From contig NZ_AUFU01000009.1 of assembly GCF_000426665.1 (NCBI RefSeq), positions 41,727 through 105,726 of the forward strand: a stretch of DNA of 64,000 nucleotides. Reading direction: 5' to 3'. The notes beneath the pieces were generated by a model. That model saw only the letters and a program-made list of their open reading frames with translations, ran no database searches and was not told where the DNA came from. Of this stretch, positions 9,536 through 18,587 are shown in pieces. Both the position numbers and the translations under genes were made by a program. Every line of letters begins with the position of its first letter. The stretch's first letter is position 1. Source of the stretch: Centipeda artemidis DSM 19719. Lineage in GTDB: Bacteria > Bacillota > Negativicutes > Selenomonadales > Selenomonadaceae.

Positions 9536-10864
9536 ATGGAAACAGCGCGCATTCAAGACGCGTCCTGCGACGACAATAAAACGCTCAACCGCAAGATGAA
9601 GATCATGCTCGACATCGGGCAGACCCTTATGGAGAACGGTGCGGACTGCGGGCGCATCGTCCGCGATATGACCCGTACGGCGGCGCATCTGCGCATCCCA
9701 CAGGAACAAATTCAATCGCACGTCACCTATACGACCCTCATGCTGAGTGTCAGCGACAGCAACCGCTCCTTCACGCAGTTCCGCAAGTGTATGAAGCACA
9801 ATGTCAACCTCGCCGTCATTGCCGCCGTCAGCAAGCTCACGTGGCGCATCCTGCGCGGCAACACCGCCATGCATCCCATCGAGCGCGCCATCGAGCGCAT
9901 CCGTCAGCGCCCGCTCTGCTATCCGGACTGGGTAATCGCGCTCGGCGCCGCGATTGGCTCGGGCGGTTCGTGCAAACTCTTCGGAGGGAGTTGGTTCGAG
10001 GCGCTGATCGCAACAATCGCTGCATTCGCAGGATTTATCTCCTACCGGCTCAGCACACAGAATGCATTCAACCCATATGCATGTGCCATGATCACAGGCT
10101 TTGTCGCGACGCTCTGCGCCTGGATCATCCCCACCGTACTCGGGCTTCCCATCATGTGGTACGCACTCGTCGCGTGTACCATATTCCTCATGCCGGGCTT
10201 CCCGTCGGTCAATGCCGCGAGCGACATGCTCAACCGTTTCACCACCTCCGGCATGACGCGTGCCATGGACACCATGCTCATTATCGGCGGGCTCACATTC
10301 GGCATTGCCTTCGCCATTCTCGTCGCGGGCGTGCACAACATCTCGGACGTGCATATCCAGCCGACCGATACCTATCTGAACCAAGCGGTTGCCGCAGCGC
10401 TCGCGGCGGGCGGCTTCTCCGTCATGTTCAACACGCCGAAAAAACTGCTCGCCGTCGTCGCCCTTGAGGGCATCGTGACCATGCTGATCCGCAATGTCAT
10501 CATGCTCGAGTTCGGACTGCCGCAGGCGATCGGCTCGTTCGTCGCTGCCGCCGTCGTCGGCATCGCAGCACTGAAGATCATCCACATCGTTCACACGCCG
10601 AACACCGTCCTCATCATCCCGCCCGTCATTCCGCTCGTTCCGTGCGTCCTCCTCTACCGACTCCTTTTCGCTATTCTCCACATACAGACCATCTCCGTGG
10701 AGGAGCTGCTCGAGGCACTGCGCTTCGGCGTCGACGGCATCACGATCATCCTCGCCATCGTCGTCGGCGTCTCCATCCCGAACATCTTCATCCAAAAACG
10801 CATGGAGCGCGCACAGCAGCGCGAAATCGACGCCATCATCGCGGCACGCGAAGCCGAGGGATAA
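9536..10864 (+). CDS. ThrE-type threonine/serine exporter, single chain
   Basis: 442 residues joining the two halves that are often separate genes: an N-terminal DUF1212 domain (MLDIGQTLMENGADCGRIV start motif, soluble about 150 residues, then five membrane segments) and a C-terminal DUF3815-like five-segment domain. ThrE proteins export L-threonine and L-serine across the inner membrane by proton-motive force. The soluble part contains a Cys (ADCGRI) and HVTYTTLMLS typical of the family. ATG at 9536 has a weak GGTAGG site. It is monocistronic, ending at a strong terminator shared with the convergent HxlR gene. Confidence 0.87.
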   Translation: METARIQDASCDDNKTLNRKMKIMLDIGQTLMENGADCGRIVRDMTRTAAHLRIPQEQIQSHVTYTTLMLSVSDSNRSFTQFRKCMKHNVNLAVIAAVSKLTWRILRGNTAMHPIERAIERIRQRPLCYPDWVIALGAAIGSGGSCKLFGGSWFEALIATIAAFAGFISYRLSTQNAFNPYACAMITGFVATLCAWIIPTVLGLPIMWYALVACTIFLMPGFPSVNAASDMLNRFTTSGMTRAMDTMLIIGGLTFGIAFAILVAGVHNISDVHIQPTDTYLNQAVAAALAAGGFSVMFNTPKKLLAVVALEGIVTMLIRNVIMLEFGLPQAIGSFVAAAVVGIAALKIIHIVHTPNTVLIIPPVIPLVPCVLLYRLLFAILHIQTISVEELLEALRFGVDGITIILAIVVGVSIPNIFIQKRMERAQQREIDAIIAAREAEG

Positions 10865-10926
10865 CACACCGCGGCATTTTGCACTGCCCCGGCACATTGG
10901 ACGCCTTTACCATTACCGTTCTCAAC

Positions 10927-10968
10927 GCCCCCCAAAGATTGACGCCGTCACATCAATCTTTGGGGGGC
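10927..10968. terminator. Bidirectional terminator overlapping the HxlR stop
   Basis: Perfect 16-bp stem (GCCCCCCAAAGATTGA and its complement, 10-base loop). The right arm contains the last five codons and stop of the HxlR-family gene, so one sequence serves as coding end and terminator. T-tracts are poor. Confidence 0.7.
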
Positions 10969-11324
10969 GCTGCCGTGCCATCAATCATGTGTTTTTTTGA
11001 AATCGTTTCTTGATAGTGCCGTCCCCAAGTGCAAAGTTCCTTCAAAACAGGGCGGATTGTCATGCCGAGAGCGGACAGCGCATATTCCACTTTCGGCGGC
11101 GTTTCCGGATAGACGGTTCTTGTGATCATTTTTTGTTCTTCCAGCGTCTGCAGCTGCCGTGCCAGTGTCTTCGTCGCAATAGGCGCCAATTGTCGCCGCA
11201 GTTCATTGAAACGAACGGGTCCTTTGGATATCTGCCAAAGGAGTTTCAGTGTCCACTTCCCGGTCAATATATTTAAGCAGACTTCCATCGGGCATCGATC
11301 CGCAGCTTCCATCGCCTTTGCCAT
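10953..11324 (-). CDS. HxlR/MarR-like winged-helix regulator
   Basis: 123 residues. The HxlR signature is clear: CPMEVCLNILTGKWTLKLLW, then GPVRFNELRRQLAPIATKTLARQLQ (recognition helix) and the wing region YPETPPKVEYALSALG. Start set at ATG 11324, where AGGAGG lies 8 bases upstream; the longer open frame to 11456 runs through the divergent promoter region. It carries one Cys (CPMEVC has two) near the N terminus, as in redox- or electrophile-sensing family members. Divergent from an amidohydrolase gene, its likely target together with itself. Confidence 0.88.
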   Translation of the reverse strand: MAKAMEAADRCPMEVCLNILTGKWTLKLLWQISKGPVRFNELRRQLAPIATKTLARQLQTLEEQKMITRTVYPETPPKVEYALSALGMTIRPVLKELCTWGRHYQETISKKHMIDGTAAPPKD

Positions 11325-11448
11325 AATTCGGCCTCCTCTGCCGGTGTCAAAAATGCCGCTAAACGTCAAAAAAGTGCCTTCTTGCGGCGCCTTCTCTATC
11401 GTGCTATGGTTGATTATAACAGAAAACGCATAAGAAAGGCAGGGTTTT
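11325..11448. promoter_or_regulatory. Divergent control region, HxlR regulator and amidohydrolase
   Basis: The 124-base gap contains ATTATAAC around 11412-11420, which reads as a -10 (TATAAC) rightward and TATAAT leftward. The two promoters would therefore overlap, a common layout for HxlR autoregulation. No clear -35 boxes or operator palindrome could be fixed by eye. Confidence 0.35.
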
Positions 11449-12252
11449 ATGGTCATCGATAATCACGAACACGTCATGCTGCCGACGTCCCTCCAGATTC
11501 AAAAGATGGACGAGGCGCAGATCGACAAGACAATTTTATTCACAACGACGCCGCATGTCGAACGGGCGAAAACAGCCGCACTGAAAGATATCGACAAAGA
11601 AATGGCCGTCTTGTACCGCGTGCTCGGCGGAACGTATACACCGGAAGAGCGGCGCGCGCAAATGAAAGCATGCATCGTCGAATTAACGAGTGCAATCGCT
11701 TCTGCGCCGGATCGTTTTTTCGGGTTCGGCCCCGTTCCTTTGGGCTTATCCCTACCGGACACATCCGCATGGATAGAACAACATGTCGTCCGCAACGCGC
11801 TGAAAGGCGTCGGCGAATTCACGCCCGGCTCCGATGCGCAGATGGAGGAGCTCACGCCGATATTTGCCGCACTTTCTTCTTTCCCCGGGCTGCCCGTATG
11901 GGTGCACACATTTCATCCCGTCGGGATCGGCGGTCTCAAGATCCTCATGCGTCTATGCGAAAAATACCCGTCGGTTCCTGTGATATTCGGTCATATGGGC
12001 GGCATTCATTGGATGGAGGCCATAGCATTCGCGAAAAATCACAACAATGTATATTTGGATTTATCGGCAGCATTCACAACGCTCTCGGTGAAATGTGCGC
12101 TGACGGAAGTCCCGGAAAGATGCCTCTTCGGTTCGGATGCTCCCTTCGGCGCCCCCGTCCTTTGCAGGCAGCTGATCGAATACGTCAGTCCATCCGCCGC
12201 AGCAACCGAAATGGCCTTAGGGAATAATATCGCGCGTCTCCTTCAACTTTAA
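11449..12252 (+). CDS. Amidohydrolase-2 family metal-dependent hydrolase
   Basis: 267 residues with a TIM-barrel amidohydrolase pattern: VIDNHEHV at the N terminus (first metal ligands), PVWVHTFHP in the middle, VIFGHMGGIHW and LFGSDAPFG near the end (His and catalytic Asp). Relatives hydrolyse or decarboxylate small ring compounds (ACMSD/2-pyrone dicarboxylate type); the substrate is unknown. A GAAAGGCAGG site precedes ATG. The head-to-head HxlR gene suggests induction by its substrate or a related aromatic or aldehyde. Confidence 0.85.
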   Translation: MVIDNHEHVMLPTSLQIQKMDEAQIDKTILFTTTPHVERAKTAALKDIDKEMAVLYRVLGGTYTPEERRAQMKACIVELTSAIASAPDRFFGFGPVPLGLSLPDTSAWIEQHVVRNALKGVGEFTPGSDAQMEELTPIFAALSSFPGLPVWVHTFHPVGIGGLKILMRLCEKYPSVPVIFGHMGGIHWMEAIAFAKNHNNVYLDLSAAFTTLSVKCALTEVPERCLFGSDAPFGAPVLCRQLIEYVSPSAAATEMALGNNIARLLQL

Positions 12253-12362
12253 GCGACGGCAAAACGAACGCGCGGCATGTTTCCATTGGTCGTATATCGT
12301 CTATTGAAAATTCTTTGCACGAATCCGATCTCGAAAAAAAGATAACGGCTCTCCTGTTTTTG

Positions 12363-12371
12363 TGTTATGAT
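12363..12371 (+). promoter_or_regulatory. Extended -10 promoter of the malolactic gene
   Basis: TGTTATGAT fits an extended -10 element, 42 bases before ATG 12413; no convincing -35. Confidence 0.4.
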
Positions 12372-12412
12372 AGATTTAGCTTTTAGATATATGGGACATG
12401 GGAGGACCTATC

Positions 12413-14044
12413 ATGACACCGTATGACATTCTGAACAATCCGTTCCTCAACAAGGGCAGCGCCTTCACCGAGGAGGAACGCGACCGCCTCGGTCTGCGGG
12501 GACTCCTGCCGCCCGCCGTGCAGACGCTCGAGGAGCAGGCGGCGCAGGCGTATGAACTCTATCAAAAGAAAGCATCACCCCTGCAAAAACGCGAGTACCT
12601 CATGCGCATCTTCTCCATCAACCGCACGCTCTTCTTCAAAGTGTTTGCCGAGCACGTCGAAGAGATGATGCCCGTCGTCTACGATCCTGTCATCGCCGAG
12701 AGTATCGAAGGGTACAGCCACGAATTTATTGATCCGGAGTACGCCGTCTACCTCACCGAGAATGATGAAGCACAGTTCAAGGATATCCTCCACCGTGCTG
12801 CGGGCGACCGCAAAATCCGTCTGATCGTCGTTACGGATGCCGAGGAGATTCTTGGCATCGGCGACTGGGGAACAAACGGCGTCGATATCTCCGTCGGCAA
12901 GCTCATGGTCTACACTGCGGCAGCGGGCATCGATCCCGCCTGCGTGCTCCCCGTCGTCCTCGACGTCGGCACGAACCGCAAAACACTGCTCGCCGATCCG
13001 CTCTATCTCGGCGTACGAAAGAATCGGCTCACGGGCGATGCCTATCACCGCGTTGTCGCTTCATTCGTGGACGCCGCGGAGAGTCTCTTCCCCGGTCTCT
13101 ATCTGCACTTTGAAGACTTCGGGCGCGATCATGCGACCGCCCTTCTGCGCGAGTATCGCCCCCGCATTGCGACATTTAACGACGACGTGCAGGGGACGGG
13201 GATCATCTCGCTCGCGGGTATCCTCGGCGCGCTGCGCATCAGCAAGGAAAAGCTGACAGATCAGACTTACATGTGCTTTGGTGCGGGTACGGCAGGCGTC
13301 GGCATCGCAAATCTTGTGATGAGCGAAATGATCGCGCAGGGGCTTTCCCCGGAGGAGGCGCGCAGGAGATTCTACCTTGTGGATCGGCAGGGGCTGCTCT
13401 TTGACGATATGAACGATCTCACCGAGGAGCAGCGCCCCTTTGCCCGCAGCCGCAGCGAGTTCCCGCAGGGAGCGCCAAGCGCCGATCTCCTCGGTGCCGT
13501 GCGGGCGGTACATCCGACGATTCTCGTCGGCACTTCCACTGCCCCCGGCACATTCAGCGAAGCGGTTGTGAAGGAAATGGCGTCACATACCGCGCGCCCC
13601 ATCATCTTCCCGCTCAGCAACCCGACCAAACTCGCCGAAGCGACTGCGCAGGATCTTCTCCGATGGACGGACGGAAAGGCACTGATTGCAACGGGCATCC
13701 CGTACGATCCCATTGACTTTGGCGGCGTCACCTACCGCATCGGACAGGCGAACAACGCGCTCATCTACCCGGGCGTCGGTCTCGGCGTGCTTGCTGTGCG
13801 GGCAAAACGGCTCAGCGACCGCATGATCTCCGCCGCCGCACACGCACTCGGCGGACTCGTTGACCCTGACTCCCCCGGCGCCGCCGTGCTGCCGCCCGTC
13901 TCGCGTCTCACCGAATTCTCGATCACTGTCGCAGAGAAGGTCGCCGCATGTGCCGTCGAAGAAGGACTCGCCGAACAAACAGACATCGGCAAGGCAATCG
14001 ACGCGATCCGCTGGACACCCGAATATCGTCCGCTGAATATCTAA
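12413..14044 (+). CDS. mleA: Malolactic enzyme (malic-enzyme family)
   Basis: 543 residues. It matches the malolactic subgroup of the malic-enzyme family more closely than ordinary malic enzyme: [17 protein letters not shown] in place of the YTPTVG motif, [20 protein letters not shown] (catalytic Lys region), FNDDVQGTG, and [14 protein letters not shown] site: [13 protein letters not shown]. Malolactic enzymes convert L-malate to L-lactate and CO2 with NAD and Mn2+, consuming a proton and raising pH. Start is ATG 12413 with GGGAGG 8 bases upstream; ATG 12398 overlaps that site. No malate permease is adjacent (the next gene is a drug-type MFS). Malic enzyme making pyruvate remains possible. 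Confidence 0.85.
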   Translation: MTPYDILNNPFLNKGSAFTEEERDRLGLRGLLPPAVQTLEEQAAQAYELYQKKASPLQKREYLMRIFSINRTLFFKVFAEHVEEMMPVVYDPVIAESIEGYSHEFIDPEYAVYLTENDEAQFKDILHRAAGDRKIRLIVVTDAEEILGIGDWGTNGVDISVGKLMVYTAAAGIDPACVLPVVLDVGTNRKTLLADPLYLGVRKNRLTGDAYHRVVASFVDAAESLFPGLYLHFEDFGRDHATALLREYRPRIATFNDDVQGTGIISLAGILGALRISKEKLTDQTYMCFGAGTAGVGIANLVMSEMIAQGLSPEEARRRFYLVDRQGLLFDDMNDLTEEQRPFARSRSEFPQGAPSADLLGAVRAVHPTILVGTSTAPGTFSEAVVKEMASHTARPIIFPLSNPTKLAEATAQDLLRWTDGKALIATGIPYDPIDFGGVTYRIGQANNALIYPGVGLGVLAVRAKRLSDRMISAAAHALGGLVDPDSPGAAVLPPVSRLTEFSITVAEKVAACAVEEGLAEQTDIGKAIDAIRWTPEYRPLNI

Positions 14045-14058
14045 AACTTCGATTGAAT

Positions 14059-14102
14059 AAATAAAGAAACAGAGCATATGTCTTTGCTCTGTTTCTTTAT
14101 TT
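14059..14102. terminator. Terminator after mleA
   Basis: Perfect 17-bp AT-rich stem with GCTCTG core; arms end in T-rich DNA on both sides. Confidence 0.8.
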
Positions 14103-14139
14103 CATCTCACACAGCATATATTTTCAGAAAGGATCACCT

Positions 14140-15549
14140 ATGTCATCGGAATTTCAATTCGAACGCCGTATTGACGCAAAGCTCCTGCTCTCCCTCCTCG
14201 CGGCGGGTCTGATGTCCTTTACAGGCGTCGTCATTGAGACGGCAATGAACGTCACCTTCCCGACACTGATGCAGGAATTTGACATCGGTATCTCCGTCGT
14301 TCAGTGGATCACGACGGGCTATCTGCTCATGCTTGCCGTGATCATCCCTCTCTCAGCTTTTCTCAAGGCACGATACGCAATGCGGCGGCTGTTCTTCACG
14401 GCGAGTCTCCTCTTTCTCATCGGCACGCTGCTGGGAGCATTCGCGAACAGTTTCGCCATGCTGCTCGTCGGGCGCCTGCTGCAAGGTGTGGGAACGGGCA
14501 TTGCCCTCCCTCTCATGTTCAATATTGTACTCGAGCAGGCACCGTTCGACCGTACGGGAATGATGATGGGCGTCGCCTCGCTCATCTGTGCGCTTGCTCC
14601 TGCCGTGGGGCCGTCCTTCGGCGGGTGGGTTGTCGAGACCTTTGGATGGCGCAAAATCTTTCTCTCGCTGCTCCCCGTCCTCATGCTTTCATTTATCGCG
14701 GGCATGTATGCGATTCGCCAATCATCCGCGCTCAATCGTCCCTCCTTTGATGCGTTGTCTTACGTTTTCCTCTCATTGGGATTTATCGCACTCATTCTCG
14801 CAACGAGTTTCGCAGGAGACGACGGGTGGAGCGATCCAAAAATTCTTGCTCTCCTCGCTGCATTTATCCTGCTCCTCGCCGCGTTCGCCCGGCGATCAAG
14901 AGGGAGCAAATCACCGCTCATCCGGCTCTCCATCTTTGGCGACGCCCGCTTTACACTCAGCGTTCTCGCGCTCCTCCTCGTTCAGTTCATCACGCTCGGA
15001 CTCGGTTTTCTCCTGCCGAACTTTTCTCAGCTCGTACATGGAGAATCCCCCTTCACCGCAGGCTGTATCCTCCTGCCGGGGTGTATTGTCGGTGCGATTC
15101 TCGCCCCGTTCGGCGGTCGTATGCTCGACACGTACGGAGCACGCCGCCCCATCGTCTTCGGCTGCACGCTGATTGCCCTCGCCTCGTTCGCCTTTGCGCT
15201 CGACCTCCCTGCATCGACAACGCTCTCACTCACGGCGATCTATGTTGTCTATACGATTGGACAAGGATTTGCAGCGGGCAACATTATGACGAACGGTGTG
15301 CGCTTGCTTACGTCCGCACGCCAAAGTGACGGAAATGCCGTCTGCAACACGCTCCAGCAACTCGCAGGTGCAGTCGGAACCGCCGTCGTCTCGAGCATCG
15401 TCGCGGCAGGACAGCAAACCGTCCCCGCGTCGCTCCCGGACGGTACCATGACCGGAAGCCTGAACGCCCTCTATTTCCTCTTCGCCTGCGCCGTCTTTGC
15501 CCTTATCGCAATGTTCATCGCATTAAAGGGAACGACACGACAAAATTAA
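14140..15549 (+). CDS. DHA2-type MFS efflux transporter
   Basis: 469 residues, about 14 membrane segments. Motif D1 region (VIETAMNVTFPTLMQEF, then VQWITTGYLLMLAVIIP) and motif C (ALAPAVGPSFGGWVVE) place it with the EmrB/QacA drug:H+ antiporters. Motif A is weak. No partner adaptor (EmrA type) or regulator is adjacent. ATG at 14140 has GAAAGGA upstream. Single-gene unit between two terminators. The exported compound is unknown. Confidence 0.87.
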   Translation: MSSEFQFERRIDAKLLLSLLAAGLMSFTGVVIETAMNVTFPTLMQEFDIGISVVQWITTGYLLMLAVIIPLSAFLKARYAMRRLFFTASLLFLIGTLLGAFANSFAMLLVGRLLQGVGTGIALPLMFNIVLEQAPFDRTGMMMGVASLICALAPAVGPSFGGWVVETFGWRKIFLSLLPVLMLSFIAGMYAIRQSSALNRPSFDALSYVFLSLGFIALILATSFAGDDGWSDPKILALLAAFILLLAAFARRSRGSKSPLIRLSIFGDARFTLSVLALLLVQFITLGLGFLLPNFSQLVHGESPFTAGCILLPGCIVGAILAPFGGRMLDTYGARRPIVFGCTLIALASFAFALDLPASTTLSLTAIYVVYTIGQGFAAGNIMTNGVRLLTSARQSDGNAVCNTLQQLAGAVGTAVVSSIVAAGQQTVPASLPDGTMTGSLNALYFLFACAVFALIAMFIALKGTTRQN

Positions 15550-15561
15550 TCACCGAATACG

Positions 15562-15593
15562 AACAACCGGCGCAGCAGTTTGTGCCGGTTGTT
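15562..15593 (+). terminator. Terminator after the MFS gene
   Basis: 10-bp stem AACAACCGGC/GCCGGTTGTT with a 12-base loop; only a weak T-tract. Confidence 0.65.
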
Positions 15594-15662
15594 GTGTCCA
15601 AGTTTGACCCAATACCGCCAAAAGAATCTTATGTATACAAAAGTAAATGCGATTCTTTTTAC

Positions 15663-15733
15663 TTGACAAAACTATCTGAATTATAATAAAATGCTAACTA
15701 GGGTAATTTGCAACGTTTACCTGCCGTGTAAAC
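15663..15733 (+). promoter_or_regulatory. Promoter and leader repeat of ald
   Basis: TTGACA at 15663-15668 with TAAAAT at 15687-15692 (18-bp spacer); TATAAT at 15682 is at only 13 bp. The leader holds the small inverted repeat GTTTAC/GTAAAC at 15715-15733, a possible regulator site. Confidence 0.5.
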
Positions 15734-15764
15734 CTTCTGTTATGTATGTGTAGGAGGAAAAAGC

Positions 15765-16883
15765 ATGATTGTTGGCGTTTCGAAGGAAATCAAGAACAAT
15801 GAGTTCCGCGTCGGTATGACCCCTGCGGGTGTCGAGGCAATGCGCCGTGCCGGTCACACGGTACTGATCGAAGAGGGCGCCGGGGTCGGCAGCGGGTTCA
15901 CCGATGCCGATTATAAGGCAGTTGGGGCAGAAATCATCTCGGATAAGAAGGCGCTCTTCGATAAATCAGAAATGATCGTCAAGGTCAAAGAGCCGCTCGA
16001 ATCCGAATACGATCTCTTCCACGAGGGACAGATCCTCTTCACCTACCTTCACCTCGCGGCAGAGCCGGCGCTGACCGAAGCGCTCCTCAAGAAGAAGGTT
16101 GTCGGCATTGCTTATGAAACCGTCCTCGGCAGAAACGGCGTCGGACTCCCCCTCCTCGCTCCGATGAGCGAGATCGCAGGGCGTATGTCCGTACAGATCG
16201 GTGCACAGTTCCTTGAGAGCCGTTACGGCGGCAGCGGCGTTCTCCTCGGCGGCATCGCAGGCGTTGCGGCGGGACAGGTCGTCATCATCGGCGGCGGCAA
16301 CGTCGGCACGAACGCGGCAAAGATCGCCGTCGGTCTCGGTGCACGCGTCACCATCATCGACCTCTCCATTGAGCGTCTGCGTTATCTCGACGAGATCTTT
16401 GGCGGCCGCGTGATCACAGAGTACTCCTCGAGCTACAACATCGCAAAGTGGGTGCGCGAGGCAGACCTGCTCATCGGCTCCGTCCTCGTTCCGGGCGGCC
16501 GTACCCCGACCCTCGTCACCGAGGATATGGTCAAGACCATGAAGAAGGGTTCCGTCATCGTTGACGTCGCCATCGATCAGGGCGGCTCCATCGAGACCTG
16601 CGATCATGTGACGACGCATGAGGATCCGACGTTCGAGAAGCACGGCGTCATTCACTACTCCGTCGCAAACATCCCGGGTGCCGTTTCCCGCACCTCCACG
16701 CTCGGCATCACGAACGCAACCATTCCCTATGCGGTCGCTATCGCATCGAAGGGCTACAAGGCTGCGCTTAAGGAAGTGCCGGGACTCAAATCCGGTCTCA
16801 ACACCGTGGACGGCCATCTGACGAACAAAGCCGTCTCCGAGGCGCTGAACATTCCGTTCGAGGAAATTGACAAGTTCCTCTAA
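15765..16883 (+). CDS. ald: Alanine dehydrogenase
   Basis: 372 residues, the usual length. Catalyses reversible oxidative deamination of L-alanine to pyruvate and ammonia with NAD. Seen: start [20 protein letters not shown], the pyruvate-site Arg in FRVGMTP, Lys in [13 protein letters not shown], the catalytic His in FTYLHLAAE, nucleotide fold [17 protein letters not shown] and the late signature [26 protein letters not shown] lies 7 bases before ATG. Followed by a terminator and then an amino-acid permease and alr, an alanine-utilisation neighbourhood. Confidence 0.97.
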   Translation: MIVGVSKEIKNNEFRVGMTPAGVEAMRRAGHTVLIEEGAGVGSGFTDADYKAVGAEIISDKKALFDKSEMIVKVKEPLESEYDLFHEGQILFTYLHLAAEPALTEALLKKKVVGIAYETVLGRNGVGLPLLAPMSEIAGRMSVQIGAQFLESRYGGSGVLLGGIAGVAAGQVVIIGGGNVGTNAAKIAVGLGARVTIIDLSIERLRYLDEIFGGRVITEYSSSYNIAKWVREADLLIGSVLVPGGRTPTLVTEDMVKTMKKGSVIVDVAIDQGGSIETCDHVTTHEDPTFEKHGVIHYSVANIPGAVSRTSTLGITNATIPYAVAIASKGYKAALKEVPGLKSGLNTVDGHLTNKAVSEALNIPFEEIDKFL

Positions 16884-16907
16884 TCCCTTGAACGATTGAA
16901 TCCTGAA

Positions 16908-16955
16908 GAGCTGTTTCACCTTGCATCTCCGTGCTCCGTGAAACAGCTCCTTTTG
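16908..16955 (+). terminator. Terminator after ald
   Basis: 12-bp stem GAGCTGTTTCAC/GTGAAACAGCTC with CTTTTGT tail. Because the permease follows 27 bases later with no obvious promoter, it may act as a partial attenuator. Confidence 0.7.
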
Positions 16956-16976
16956 TAAAAAAAGTGGGAGAGTTTT

Positions 16977-18356
16977 ATGCATTTCTGGAAAAAGAAAACA
17001 CTGGAGGACTTCAGTGCGCAGCGTGAGGGCAGTAAGCTGATCCGCACGCTCAGCACTCTTGATCTTACCTTCCTTGGCATCGGCGGCATCATTGGCGCAG
17101 GCGTTTTCGTCCTGACAGGTATTGGTGCCGCGAAATATGCCGGCCCGGGCATTGTCCTATCGTTCATTGCCGCAGGGCTTCTCTGTATGTTGGTCGGTCT
17201 CGCGTACGCTGAGCTGGCCTCACTGATCCCCGTTGCGGGCAGCGCATATGCCTATACCTTCGCCGCACTCGGCGAGGGCATGGCGTTCCTCTGCGGATGG
17301 TCGCTCATCATCGGCTACATCGTCACGGCGAGTGCCGTTGCCGTCGGATTTTCCGCCTACTTCTCAGGAATGATGGCGTCGCTCGGGATGGAGATCCCAA
17401 AAGCGCTGACGACAACCATGCCGGAGGGCGGTCTCATCAATCTCCCCGCTGTGGCCATCACACTTGTACTGGGGCTGATCCTGGCGCACGGCACAAAGGA
17501 AAGTGCAAAGCTCAACATGGCGCTGATCCTCATTACACTCTGCGCGATCGTTGCTTTTGTCGCCGTCACCGCCCCCCATGCTGTTGCGGATAATCTGGAT
17601 CCCTTCCTGCCGTTTGGCCCCGGAGGGATCATGGCAGGAGCTGCCGTCGTATTCTTCTCCTTTATGGGATTTGACACCGTAGCAACCTCGGCGGAAGAAT
17701 GCAAGACACCGGAGAAGAGTCTGCCGATTGGCATTGTGCTCTCTATCTTCGTCTGCATCTGCCTCTATGCCGCCGTCGCGCTCGTCCTCACGGCAACCAT
17801 CAACTACACAGATCTCGATCGTGCAGATCCCGTGGCCTACTGCCTGCGGCTCATCGGCTATACGGGGCTTGCGAACTTCGTCACCGTTGGCATCCTCGCG
17901 GGCATGATCACGACACTCATCGTCTACATCTTCGGACAGGCACGCGTCTTCTTCGCAATGTCGCGCGACGGCTTCCTGCCCATGGCTCTCTGCAAAATCC
18001 ATGAGGACTATGGCACGCCGTACGTCATCACGCTCGTCGGCTCTCTCTCGATTGCGATCATTGCGGGATGCGTTCCGATGCTCTACATCGTCGAGCTCGC
18101 GAATACGGGCGTTTTGACGGCATTCCTGCTCGTCTTTGTCGGACTCATTGCGCTGCGCCGCAATGCGCCCGAACTGCCGCGCACGTTCCGGTTCCCGATG
18201 CTCTACGTCCTTGCCCCGATCGGCATCGTAGTCTGCATCTACCTGATCTACGCGCTGTCCATTACGACAAACGTCATCTTCTTCGTCCTGCTGCTGCTCG
18301 GACTTGGGTTCTACTACACCTACGCTGAAAAGCACCGCTGCTGGGAGAAAAGATAA
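16977..18356 (+). CDS. Amino-acid permease, APC superfamily (cationic/YfnA-like)
   Basis: 459 residues with 12 or so membrane segments. N terminus (LIRTLSTLDLTFLGIGGIIG, then GAGVFVLTGIGAA) and GPGIVLSFIAAGLLCMLVG are typical of the CAT/YfnA branch of the APC superfamily. It lies between ald and alr, so alanine or a related neutral amino acid is a sensible substrate guess; sequence alone does not prove it. GGGAG is 7 bases before ATG. Only a terminator-like hairpin separates it from ald, so it probably depends on readthrough. Confidence 0.9.
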   Translation: MHFWKKKTLEDFSAQREGSKLIRTLSTLDLTFLGIGGIIGAGVFVLTGIGAAKYAGPGIVLSFIAAGLLCMLVGLAYAELASLIPVAGSAYAYTFAALGEGMAFLCGWSLIIGYIVTASAVAVGFSAYFSGMMASLGMEIPKALTTTMPEGGLINLPAVAITLVLGLILAHGTKESAKLNMALILITLCAIVAFVAVTAPHAVADNLDPFLPFGPGGIMAGAAVVFFSFMGFDTVATSAEECKTPEKSLPIGIVLSIFVCICLYAAVALVLTATINYTDLDRADPVAYCLRLIGYTGLANFVTVGILAGMITTLIVYIFGQARVFFAMSRDGFLPMALCKIHEDYGTPYVITLVGSLSIAIIAGCVPMLYIVELANTGVLTAFLLVFVGLIALRRNAPELPRTFRFPMLYVLAPIGIVVCIYLIYALSITTNVIFFVLLLLGLGFYYTYAEKHRCWEKR

Positions 18357-18377
18357 CCCCCGTTGATATTCCTCATG

Positions 18378-18418
18378 ACCGGGATACCCTCGCATACGCG
18401 TCGGCATCCCGGTTTTTA
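18378..18418 (+). terminator. Terminator after the permease
   Basis: 8-bp core ACCGGGAT/ATCCCGGT with an additional base pair cluster in the loop, followed by TTTTTAA. Confidence 0.75.
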
Positions 18419-18500
18419 ATTGTCCACCGTATCACGCCGCCTTTTAGAAACACCCGCGCACTTTTTTCGTGCAAAAATCTTTCATCACGAGATGAATACA

Positions 18501-18529
18501 TTGCATAATGGCGCAACGTACGGTAGAAT
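18501..18529 (+). promoter_or_regulatory. Promoter of alr
   Basis: TTGCAT (18501-18506), 17-bp spacer, TAGAAT (18524-18529), 59 bases before ATG 18588. Confidence 0.55.
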
Positions 18530-18587
18530 AGGCAGGAACCACAAAGAAACCGCAATCATACAATGATTTTTGAAAGGGAGTGCATCT

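Noticed and set aside
15682..15687. TATAAT as the -10 of ald
   Set aside because: Only 13 bp from the TTGACA; TAAAAT at 15687 gives an 18-bp spacer and is preferred.
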